Shown in pieces: positions 7,075-14,306 of a stretch of 22,996 nt of DNA. Position numbers and translations under genes: made by a program. The stretch comes from Methanosarcinales archaeon (GTDB lineage Archaea; Halobacteriota; Methanosarcinia; Methanosarcinales; Methanocomedenaceae). Every line of letters begins with the position of its first letter. The first letter of the stretch is position 1. The notes under the pieces were generated by a model. It had not been told where the DNA came from. It saw only the letters and a program-made list of their open reading frames with translations, and searched no databases. Location: the NCBI GenBank assembly GCA_030666885.1, contig DAOUWY010000004.1, positions 1 through 22,996 of the forward strand. Direction: 5' to 3'.

Positions 7075-8004
7075 TCAAGCTACTTTTCTTACTGCAAATA
7101 CAGAACTATCAACCTTCCGGGCGATGGATTCCGGTGCGGTTTTATGCATGAGCCGTTTGACTAGGTTCTCTCTATTCGAACCTAACATCAGAAGGTCGAT
7201 CTGCTGCTGTCTGGTAAATTTCGCTAACTCATCATCCCTTTTACCAATCAGCACTTTTGTTTCAACATCTACTCCCCTATCATGCGCAACATCTGCTACT
7301 GCATCTGCCATAGCCTGGCCTCTTCTTATTCCGCTCTCTTTCATTTTAGTAAGTAGTGTTTCTGATGTCTTTACAGTATCCCCAAGTCGTCTGCGCGGCA
7401 TTCCAGGTGCCGGTGAAGACACTTCGGATAGATAAACAGGTCGCTCCTTAACCAAGCCCTCTTCAAGGTCTACTACTTTAACAGCTGTGAGCTTTGCTTT
7501 ATAACTTTCAGCAAAATCAGCAGTATAATCAGAGATGTCGAACGGGCTATCTGCAGAAACAAGGATATTCGAAAAATCGTTTGCATCATGTTGCGGGTCT
7601 TTGACTAAAAGCAGGTTGTGCTTTGAATATTTGAACAATTCTGATGCACGATCACTTAACCCTACTCTTCTTGCACTATCAACTGCACTTGATACAACCA
7701 CATTCGGATGGATGTGGCCTGCAACTTTTAGTATATCTTTTGATTGATCTACAACAGCTTTGCTACCCTTATCATCGAAAATTTCGACACCCCTGTCTGC
7801 CGCCAGATCACTGATCTGTTCAAGTTTGCGCCCGAATATTTGCTTCGCTTTTTCGCTTTTCCTGTAGGAATCAAATCTGCGCGTATCTCTTATCTCGGTC
7901 GCTACAATCACCGCATCAAGATGGCTGGCCATACTGACAGCTCGCATGGCTGTGACATCTGAATCCGGAGAACTGTCAACCAATAGCTGAATTTTTTTTA
8001 CCAT
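7075..8004 (-). CDS. Tandem-domain universal stress protein, degenerate nucleotide site
   Basis: This 309-residue protein has two UspA-like Rossmann domains (about 1-135 and 142-309). Each begins with a V-x-x-x-S/D strand (K-I-Q-L-L-V-D-S, and F-S-N-I-L-V-S-A-D) and ends in a beta strand of the type L-L-V-K or V-F-A-V-R. The C-terminal ATP-loop position reads L-G-S-N-R-E-N-L-V-K-R-L-M-H-K-T, so the second Gly and the G-S/T end of the usual G-x2-G-x9-G-S/T motif are missing; ATP binding is doubtful. A basic stretch, P-R-R-R-L-G-D, sits in the middle of domain 2. It has its own TATA-like element (TTTATATAG near 8048) and the ribosome site GAAGGATGA. It is probably a cytoplasmic dimer; its target is unknown. 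Confidence 0.88.
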   Translation of the reverse strand: MVKKIQLLVDSSPDSDVTAMRAVSMASHLDAVIVATEIRDTRRFDSYRKSEKAKQIFGRKLEQISDLAADRGVEIFDDKGSKAVVDQSKDILKVAGHIHPNVVVSSAVDSARRVGLSDRASELFKYSKHNLLLVKDPQHDANDFSNILVSADSPFDISDYTADFAESYKAKLTAVKVVDLEEGLVKERPVYLSEVSSPAPGMPRRRLGDTVKTSETLLTKMKESGIRRGQAMADAVADVAHDRGVDVETKVLIGKRDDELAKFTRQQQIDLLMLGSNRENLVKRLMHKTAPESIARKVDSSVFAVRKVA

Positions 8005-8081
8005 TTTAGTTCATCCTTCTTTTAAGTTTTATCCACTTGCTATATAAATCAATCGTCTTTTTCATACTCAATTGAGCTTAA

Positions 8082-9008
8082 TCATGATGCTCTGTTTACT
8101 ATCATTACAGAACATGAAGCATTTCTGGCAACTTTTTCAGGAATACTTCCCAATAAAAGTTGCGATACTTTACTTCTTGATGTATGTTCCATGACTATCA
8201 GATCAAAATCCCCTTCTTCTGCATACTTAATTATCTCTTCAGCAGGTTTGCCCTTAAGGATTTCTGAATTTACATCAACGCCTGCATCCTTTGCAATCCT
8301 TGCCACAGTATCTATAACTCTATATCCTTCATTTGTCAGATCGGTGTTCAATTTATCAAGCAACGTTGGTGAGATTGGAACTTTTTCACCAAGTGCCCTG
8401 TGAGGCATATGGGCAATGTTGCAGTTTGAAGCTTCCTGGAGATATACAACCCTGTTCCTGATCATTACCTGCTCTACATCAACAACGTAGCATGTTGTAA
8501 GTTCTGCGTTGTAGCGCTTGGCCATGCTTGCTGCAAACAATGGTGCCTTTTCCAGTTTTATATCATTAGTAAGTACAAGTATTTTGCTAAAATCTCCAGT
8601 TACCGGATCACTCCTAACCAGCAAGAGGTTGCATTTGGCTTTTCGAACTAATTTCCCAGGCACACTACCTTTAGGACTGTTATCTCCGGCACCTATGATC
8701 AAAAGGTCTGCCTGATTGAGCTTTGTTTCTTTTAAGATATCATTTGTAGGACCCCCCACCAGGACCGTTGATGTGTTTATATTGAGCTTCATGTTCGTAG
8801 CGGTCTCTTTTATAGTTATGAGGTGTTTTTTTCCTGTCCTGACCATAGCTTCTATAACATTCGGGGTCTTATACATATGTGTATTCACTACATATAAAGA
8901 AAAAAGCTCGGCGTTAAGTTCTTTTGCCATTTTTACAGCTTGATCTGTAGCTTTTTCAGAGTTTATAGATCTATCAACTACCAGTTGAATTCGTTTTGCT
9001 ATATTCAT
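8082..9008 (-). CDS. Tandem-domain universal stress protein
   Basis: This 308-residue protein has two UspA-like domains (about 1-134 and 140-308). The second ends in S-K-V-S-Q-L-L-L-G-S-I-P-E-K-V, the normal Usp tail helix region, but the preceding G-x2-G is replaced by E-H-T-S, so the phosphate loop is only half preserved. Domain 1 has I-G-A-G-D-N-S-P-K-G in the equivalent place. It is a close relative of the next Usp gene: both have the R-V-V-Y-L-Q-E or R-P-V-Y-L-S-E segment and the M-P-x-R-x-L-G-(E/D) segment in domain 2, suggesting duplication. The ATG follows A-rich sequence with AGAGG. A 73-nt gap with its own TATA-like element separates it from the downstream Usp gene. Confidence 0.88.
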   Translation of the reverse strand: MNIAKRIQLVVDRSINSEKATDQAVKMAKELNAELFSLYVVNTHMYKTPNVIEAMVRTGKKHLITIKETATNMKLNINTSTVLVGGPTNDILKETKLNQADLLIIGAGDNSPKGSVPGKLVRKAKCNLLLVRSDPVTGDFSKILVLTNDIKLEKAPLFAASMAKRYNAELTTCYVVDVEQVMIRNRVVYLQEASNCNIAHMPHRALGEKVPISPTLLDKLNTDLTNEGYRVIDTVARIAKDAGVDVNSEILKGKPAEEIIKYAEEGDFDLIVMEHTSRSKVSQLLLGSIPEKVARNASCSVMIVNRAS

Positions 9009-9309
9009 TGCTATAGCCTCTTTGAATATACATTAATTATCGTGTTAGATATCCTATCTGATGGGATAGATAAATATATGATTGTCAATTTATATTGTTT
9101 TTTGTTGATTGGATTGTAAAATCTAGTATAGTATGTATAAATAAATAAGTCTGCATCATGATTTTATGGAATATTTCATAATTCATAGAAATTGTTCATT
9201 TAATCGAACATTTAATCAATCATTTATATTTTTAATCATGAATGCCCACAAGACATATATAGATAAGGAAATAATGGAATTATAATATTCTTATCAATCC
9301 GGGTTTGTT
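9009..9309. promoter_or_regulatory. Divergent promoter region between the Usp gene and the RHH regulator
   Basis: This 301-bp AT-rich region has no gene. For the minus-strand Usp gene, a TATA-like CATATATTTATCT lies around 9080-9068, next to a cluster of GATA-type half sites: AGATA-tcc-TATCT (9047-9059) and the pair TATCC/GGATA (9050-9054, 9064-9068). For the plus-strand regulator, TATA candidates are TTTATATTTT (9223-9232) and CATATATAG (9254-9262). Just upstream are direct repeats CATTTAATC at 9197-9205 and 9209-9217 (12-bp period), with a further TTTAATC at 9231-9237. The repeats are candidate operators. Confidence 0.45.
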
Positions 9310-10776
9310 ATGGTACAGAGAAAACATATTGCATTAGAACCTGAACATGTAAGTAAATTGCAGCCCTTGATCGATAAACATCATGGCAATCTTAGTGCAG
9401 CAATTCGTGAAGCTGTTGACTTAACAGCGATTGCACTTCAATATTATGACACGATAGAAGATGCAAAATCATTAATAACTAATTTAAAAGAAATACGAGA
9501 AGACCAGGTTATCCTCCAGGCCCCTATATTCCACTGGTTGCTGAAAAAAGATAAGGGCTTGATCATTGATAAACAGACACTTGACTACATGATTGATCCT
9601 TTCAGTATTACTACTATCCTGGAACTGCAGGATTATATAAATAATATGTGCAGGGATTTCGGATGGCATGTTGATGTGATGATCGATTCTGATGATAATG
9701 ATAATCCTACATATGCCACTATTACATTGAACAGCAGTTATAAAGAAAGGATTTATTTTTTAGGGATTATTTTGAGTAAATACCTGGCAATATACAAGAA
9801 CCTGGGTATTATTTCAGTACACCCACAACTGGATGAGATTGAGATCGAACTGGAACAAAAGAAATCAAATGATGAAGCTTTGCAGAACCTGGTAGATAAC
9901 CTGGGATACATGGTAAATATAGAAAAAGAACTTACAGCTCATCCGGATTTCTGGCATTGCCTCATTAATGAGCACAGTGCCTCCAGCTATAACCTGGTTA
10001 CAATTCATAAAAATTTTTATGAAGATCTGCTGATAGGTAAGATACCAAAAGCTATACTGACCATTGAAAGTGAGAATATACGTCCACTGGAAGAAATGCC
10101 ATTCTCTGCGTTTTTACATACAATCAAGACTGTTGCTGAGACATCACGAATGGTCGATAAGATATATATTGAAGGAAATGATCTTAAAATCAGGCACGGA
10201 TTCAGGAATATGAAGGCTGTGAGGAACATAAAGGATATTTTCATCAGTATTCTTGAAAAAAGCGGTTATAATTATGATTCAGAGATCACCAGTTCATATA
10301 TATATCTGACACATCATCCGGAAATTGACAAAATGATTAGTGAGTTGTTCGGGAAATTATCAGAAAATATAGATGAAGTACCAAAGATAATATCAGAGTT
10401 TGTGAATTTCATCAAAAGTCTTGAAAAAATTGATTTCCTGGAGCAACTGCAGGTCTTTGGACGAAGGTTAGGCAGACAGATCATGATCTATCATGAAAAG
10501 AAATACGGATCAAGGCATTGGGACCTGACTACCTTTGCAAACGCCTTTGAAGTGGTTGATACACAGATACAGTCTCAATGGGAGATACGTACAAACTCAA
10601 TGGAATATACAGTACATGAATGTTCTTATGCAGGCGATTTCAATAAATGCCATATGCACAGGGAGATATTCAAAGGAGCAATTGAATATGCATTTGGGAC
10701 ACTGGCAGATGTTGAAATAATTAAACTCCTCGGTCACGGTGATGACTACTGCGATGTATATATTACTGTCAAATAA
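9310..10776 (+). CDS. Ribbon-helix-helix protein with C-terminal V4R/ATC-hydrolase-like sensor domain (488 aa)
   Basis: Residues 1-45 look like a ribbon-helix-helix DNA-binding domain: a short strand (R-K-H-I-A-L), helix 1 (P-E-H-V-S-K-L-Q-P-L-I), the turn G-N-L-S, and helix 2 (A-A-I-R-E-A-V-D-L). The middle (about 55-380) is mixed alpha/beta with an acidic D-S-D-D-N-D-N near 126-132; I do not recognise it. The last 70 residues carry H-E-C, then C-H-M-H, and finally G-H-G-D-D-Y-C-D-V. That arrangement resembles the cysteine-bearing end of V4R (4-vinyl reductase) and ATC-hydrolase-like small-molecule-binding domains. No Shine-Dalgarno site is clear. A one-component regulator sensing a ligand, haem or redox state is the most natural reading. 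It faces the rnf operon convergently. Confidence 0.75.
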   Translation: MVQRKHIALEPEHVSKLQPLIDKHHGNLSAAIREAVDLTAIALQYYDTIEDAKSLITNLKEIREDQVILQAPIFHWLLKKDKGLIIDKQTLDYMIDPFSITTILELQDYINNMCRDFGWHVDVMIDSDDNDNPTYATITLNSSYKERIYFLGIILSKYLAIYKNLGIISVHPQLDEIEIELEQKKSNDEALQNLVDNLGYMVNIEKELTAHPDFWHCLINEHSASSYNLVTIHKNFYEDLLIGKIPKAILTIESENIRPLEEMPFSAFLHTIKTVAETSRMVDKIYIEGNDLKIRHGFRNMKAVRNIKDIFISILEKSGYNYDSEITSSYIYLTHHPEIDKMISELFGKLSENIDEVPKIISEFVNFIKSLEKIDFLEQLQVFGRRLGRQIMIYHEKKYGSRHWDLTTFANAFEVVDTQIQSQWEIRTNSMEYTVHECSYAGDFNKCHMHREIFKGAIEYAFGTLADVEIIKLLGHGDDYCDVYITVK

Positions 10777-10812
10777 TATATATTAAACCAGTAGAAATCT
10801 AAGCTATTATGC

Positions 10813-11637
10813 TTATGCCACTACTGCTTCTACAACGGATTCCCTTATCTGGATTGACTTTTGTGGGCAGTTCTCAATACACTGTCCGCAATTGGTACAT
10901 TTCTCCTGATCGATCTCAGCCAGGAAATTAGTTACTGTAATAGCATCAGCCGGGCAGTTCTTTACGCATATCTTGCATCCTATGCAGCCAAACTCACACA
11001 CTGCCTTTATAACTTTTCCTTTATCATGCGATCTGCAAAGTACATGCACTTGTTCAGTATCTCTTGCCATAACAAGTATATCATTCGGACATGCTTCAAC
11101 ACATATACCGCAACTTTTACACAGATTTTTAGTAACATGCGGTAACCGATCATCCGCCATCTCCAATGCATTGAACGGACATGCACGCACACAAGTTCCC
11201 CTACCTATGCATCCGTAACTGCATCCTTTCTCACCGTCTGAAAGCATCATGACAGCCTTACAGTCCTCTATACCATCATAATCTATCTTATCTGTGCAGT
11301 TTATACCTCCATTGCACCTGACAAATGGATAGATACTTTCAGCCTCTTTTACTTCCTGGCCCAGCAGCCCGCCGATGACTTTCGCTACATCAAATCCTCC
11401 TACGGGACAGCCATCAATTGGTGCCACCTGGTCCACTACTTTTTCTGCGAAATCAGCACACCCTGCATATCCGCATGCTCCACAGTTAGCACCTGGCAGT
11501 GCTTCATTAACTTCTTCCACAAGCGGATTGACCTCGACTGCAAATTTTTCAGAGGCCCATATCAGTATAATACCGACTAAGAACCCTATACCTCCGATCA
11601 CAACTGCAGATCCGGCAATAATAGCTACAGGATTCAT
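10813..11637 (-). CDS. rnfB: Rnf complex subunit B, polyferredoxin
   Basis: RnfB is the iron-sulfur entry or exit point for ferredoxin electrons on the cytoplasmic face. The 274 residues begin with one membrane helix (about 5-27), then the Fes-type 4Fe-4S domain with A-N-C-G-A-C-G-Y-A-G-C (50-60) plus Cys77. Next comes a cysteine-rich region with Cys108, 114, 126, 139, 143, 149 and 153. Ferredoxin motifs follow at Cys173/176/179/183, Cys218/221/224/228 and Cys247/250/253/257. This is the long, clostridial/archaeal type with perhaps six clusters, unlike the shorter proteobacterial RnfB. The ATG overlaps rnfA by 4 nt. It is the last gene of the operon; no extra membrane gene follows it, whereas one is described after rnfB in Methanosarcina acetivorans. 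Confidence 0.96.
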   Translation of the reverse strand: MNPVAIIAGSAVVIGGIGFLVGIILIWASEKFAVEVNPLVEEVNEALPGANCGACGYAGCADFAEKVVDQVAPIDGCPVGGFDVAKVIGGLLGQEVKEAESIYPFVRCNGGINCTDKIDYDGIEDCKAVMMLSDGEKGCSYGCIGRGTCVRACPFNALEMADDRLPHVTKNLCKSCGICVEACPNDILVMARDTEQVHVLCRSHDKGKVIKAVCEFGCIGCKICVKNCPADAITVTNFLAEIDQEKCTNCGQCIENCPQKSIQIRESVVEAVVA

Positions 11638-12218
11638 GTTGGTATCACTCCAAAGTAGCTGACAAACGCCATTGAAAGTAATGTAGTAATAAAGAATGCG
11701 TGTGGCAGTCCTTCAATAGCTTCCGGGACCTTTAACGAATTGGCCTTCTCACGGATAGCGGACATAATCAGCATCACCATAGAATATCCCAGACCGGCTG
11801 AAATACCATAGAAAAGACTCTGGACAAAGGTGTAATCAAGCCTTGCATTAAGTATCACTACACCAAGAATGGCGCAGTTGGTGGTTATCAAAGGCAGGAA
11901 TATACCCAGCGAGCGGTACAAAGGAGGACTGAATTTACGAATTATGAACTCAACAAGCTGCACAAGAAAAGCTATCACAATAATAAAGCTAATTGTTGTT
12001 AAGAAGGTCAGCCCAAAGGGTTCAAGGAGATAAGTATAGATCAAAAATGAAGCTATCGATGCCATTATCATGACAAATAACACCGCAGCCGACATGCCTG
12101 CAGCGCTTTTAGTCTCCTTTGACACGCCCACGAATGAACAAAGCCCCAGGAACTGGACAAGCAGAAAATTCTTAACAAATATCCCATTAATTGCAATTGA
12201 AAATAAACTATCTTCCAT
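11634..12218 (-). CDS. rnfA: Rnf complex subunit A
   Basis: This 194-residue membrane protein has six predicted helices and matches RnfA/NqrE in length. F-L-G-L-C-S-F-V-G-V-S (24-34) and T-T-N-C-A-I-L-G-V (112-120) are the paired half-helix motifs; Cys27 and Cys115, with the equivalent pair in RnfE, hold the intramembrane 2Fe-2S cluster known in the Rnf/Nqr family. The start ATG directly abuts the rnfE TAA (TAAATG) and is preceded by GGGGGACAG. It forms a pseudo-symmetric pair with RnfE in the membrane. Confidence 0.95.
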   Translation of the reverse strand: MEDSLFSIAINGIFVKNFLLVQFLGLCSFVGVSKETKSAAGMSAAVLFVMIMASIASFLIYTYLLEPFGLTFLTTISFIIVIAFLVQLVEFIIRKFSPPLYRSLGIFLPLITTNCAILGVVILNARLDYTFVQSLFYGISAGLGYSMVMLIMSAIREKANSLKVPEAIEGLPHAFFITTLLSMAFVSYFGVIPT

Positions 12219-12842
12219 TTACTGTCCCCCTTTTCTTGCTTTCCTGATACGGTTATAATTTACTATTGCCATTAATACACCAATGGTCATGAACGCCCCT
12301 CCCGGCAATATCATAAACGTAGCAGGTGTTATGGGTATACTGATCAATTTAAATCCGAAGGGTACAATTGCTCCCGTTCCTAACAACTCCCTGATAGCTC
12401 CGATAATCACAAGCACGATTAAAAAACCGGTACCAATGCCTAATGCATCAACAATAGAAAATTTAACAGTATTCTTGCTGGCATAGGCTTCGGCCCGTCC
12501 GATAATAATACAGTTGACCACTATCAACGGAATGAATATTCCCAAAGACTTATACAGCGGTGGTGTGTACGCTTCCATTACCATATCAATTATGGTAACA
12601 AAAGTACAAATAATTATTATAAACATCGGAATACGGGTGATCGGTGGTATTTGGTTTCTCAGTGCAGATACCATAACATTTGATCCTAACAGGACAAACA
12701 AAGCCGCTCCTGCCATACCTATAGCATTCTCTACGGATGTAGTAACCGCAAGTACTGGACATAGTCCAAGTACGAGACTGAATACAGGGTTATCTTTTAC
12801 AATTCCTCTGAAATACTCACCTGAAATTGTCATATCTGCCAT
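12219..12842 (-). CDS. rnfE: Rnf complex subunit E
   Basis: This 207-residue polytopic protein is homologous to RnfA and to NqrD. L-G-L-C-P-V-L-A-V-T (25-34) and V-V-N-C-I-I-I-G-R-A-E-A (108-119) give Cys28 and Cys111, the partners for the shared iron-sulfur site with RnfA. P-P-L-Y-K-S-L-G-I-F-I-P-L (94-106) is the second family signature and also occurs nearly unchanged in the neighbouring RnfA. The ATG has GAGAGGGAT upstream, and a 22-nt gap separates it from rnfG, the largest gap inside rnfC-B. The basic C-terminus (R-I-R-K-A-R-K-G) fits the positive-inside rule. Confidence 0.95.
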   Translation of the reverse strand: MADMTISGEYFRGIVKDNPVFSLVLGLCPVLAVTTSVENAIGMAGAALFVLLGSNVMVSALRNQIPPITRIPMFIIIICTFVTIIDMVMEAYTPPLYKSLGIFIPLIVVNCIIIGRAEAYASKNTVKFSIVDALGIGTGFLIVLVIIGAIRELLGTGAIVPFGFKLISIPITPATFMILPGGAFMTIGVLMAIVNYNRIRKARKGGQ

Positions 12843-12864
12843 AATAAATCCCTCTCAATAATCA

Positions 12865-13395
12865 TTAATTTGCTTTAATCTCACCAATCATTACATGTAT
12901 TCCGTCTATCACTGCCTGTGAAGAGACTGTAGCACCTGAGATCGCATCTATTGCACCGCCGTTTTTGGAAAGCATCAGGTCATCCACTGCAACTCCCTTG
13001 AACTGATCTGTAAAACTCAGTTTATCGATAAATGCACCCAGACCCGGGGTTTCGGCATGTGTCATGATCTTTACTCCGGTTACCGTATATTCAGTATCAA
13101 CTCCACCCGCCAATGTGATAGTGTCCTGCGAGCCTGGTTGATCATGGAAAAAACAATATCCGACAAGATTATTACTTGCATCAAATGCCTGGTAATACAA
13201 TGTTTCTTCACCTGATTTAACAGCTTCAAAATGGTCGGCTACAGGAAGTACATCTACCAGAGCAAGCTGTCTTTGCTCCTCCTGATATATTTTCAGTTGT
13301 GCCTGTGTGGGTATATACAGGCCCCCTAATATTACAGCAGCAATTACTGACATTGCTACCATTTTCACCATAACCATGATATATTCTTTTTTCAT
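12865..13395 (-). CDS. rnfG: Rnf complex subunit G, covalent-FMN protein
   Basis: RnfG (176 residues) has one N-terminal membrane helix (about 9-29) and an external FMN-binding domain. H-A-E-T-P-G-L-G-A (113-121) is the family motif. D150-A-I-S-G-A-T156 followed by V-S-S-Q-A-V is the recognition site at which ApbE attaches FMN to the final threonine through a phosphoester bond. The ATG overlaps the rnfD stop by 4 nt. An apbE gene lies 7 kb away in the same window, on the other strand. In archaeal Rnf this subunit is a likely partner of the multiheme cytochrome on the outer face; that part is inference. Confidence 0.95.
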   Translation of the reverse strand: MKKEYIMVMVKMVAMSVIAAVILGGLYIPTQAQLKIYQEEQRQLALVDVLPVADHFEAVKSGEETLYYQAFDASNNLVGYCFFHDQPGSQDTITLAGGVDTEYTVTGVKIMTHAETPGLGAFIDKLSFTDQFKGVAVDDLMLSKNGGAIDAISGATVSSQAVIDGIHVMIGEIKAN

Positions 13396-14306
13396 GACTG
13401 CACCTCATTAACAGGCTTGGGGTAAGTATTTTTTTCAATGAAAGGCGCAACGGCATTGGCAAAGAATACTGTATACAGTACGGCTACGACATAATTATAT
13501 GTGAGATATCCATAGATCACTGTCATTATACCACATAATAATCCATAGATTATCCTGCCGTTCTTTGTGATCGGGGAAGTAGTAGGATCCGGAGCCAGTA
13601 TGAACACCCCTAAAAATAGCATTCCTGTTATAACATATGAAAGTTCCTCACCAATTATTACTGCCACAATGATCGTACTTGAAAGATACAGTAAAGGGAT
13701 TCGCCAGTCAATATATTTCTTATATATAAGATACAGTCCGCCAATGATCAGAAAAACTGAAGAGATTTCTGCAAATCTGACTGCTCCTGATTCGATTATA
13801 ATATCTGAATAGCTCCCTAAGAACAATATATTGTATGAGGCACTACCTAAATGTGATACATACTCTGATCCTGTAAGCATTCCCCATGACATGTTCATGA
13901 ACACCCATGCAGCTATTGCAGGATTGAATAGAGTGGACCCAAGACCGCCGAACCCATGCTTTACCAGAGCTACAGCAAAGAATGCTCCCACCACTGGTAT
14001 CCATAATTTAATATCCTCCGGTGGTAGTAGCAGTGCTATTATCAATCCAATCAGTACAGCATCCCCGTCTTTAATAGTCAACTCCTGGTTTGTCAACTTC
14101 TGGATACCTGCTTCAGTAAGCACAGCAGCCAGAACACTTACCAGTACCAGTGCCAGTGCTGATAAACCTAATGTGATTGATGAAGTGGCATACATACCTA
14201 CAGCCAGTAGACTGATAAACGCCAGAATTGCTACCTTGCTCCACATAATAGTCTTGATAGTAACTCCTTCCCTGATGTGGGATGGGTGTGAAACTGTTAA
14301 TTTCAT
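13392..14306 (-). CDS. rnfD: Rnf complex subunit D, without the usual FMN-threonine motif
   Basis: I start at ATG 14306 because it forms an ATGA overlap with the rnfC stop and has GGAGGAATATT directly upstream; a longer reading from 14360 lies inside rnfC. The 304 residues have about nine helices. Family marks are S-P/S-H-I-R near the start (H-P-S-H-I-R, 7-12), G-L-G-S-T-L-F-N-P-A (121-130), and near the end T-T-S-P-I-T with a following Y-G-L-L-C-G. RnfD/NqrB normally carry D-x-x-S-G-A-T for covalent FMN in the loop after the N-P-A helix. Here that region (about 142-180) contains only S-G-S/E-Y and E-S-G-A-V, with no S-G-A-T. Either this subunit lacks the covalent flavin or it uses another residue. 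Confidence 0.93.
   Translation of the reverse strand: MKLTVSHPSHIREGVTIKTIMWSKVAILAFISLLAVGMYATSSITLGLSALALVLVSVLAAVLTEAGIQKLTNQELTIKDGDAVLIGLIIALLLPPEDIKLWIPVVGAFFAVALVKHGFGGLGSTLFNPAIAAWVFMNMSWGMLTGSEYVSHLGSASYNILFLGSYSDIIIESGAVRFAEISSVFLIIGGLYLIYKKYIDWRIPLLYLSSTIIVAVIIGEELSYVITGMLFLGVFILAPDPTTSPITKNGRIIYGLLCGIMTVIYGYLTYNYVVAVLYTVFFANAVAPFIEKNTYPKPVNEVQS

Noticed and set aside
8067..8076. Palindrome CTCAATTGAG between the two Usp genes
   Set aside because: A single 10-bp palindrome at the gene end, without a T tract or a second copy, is too weak to call an operator or terminator.
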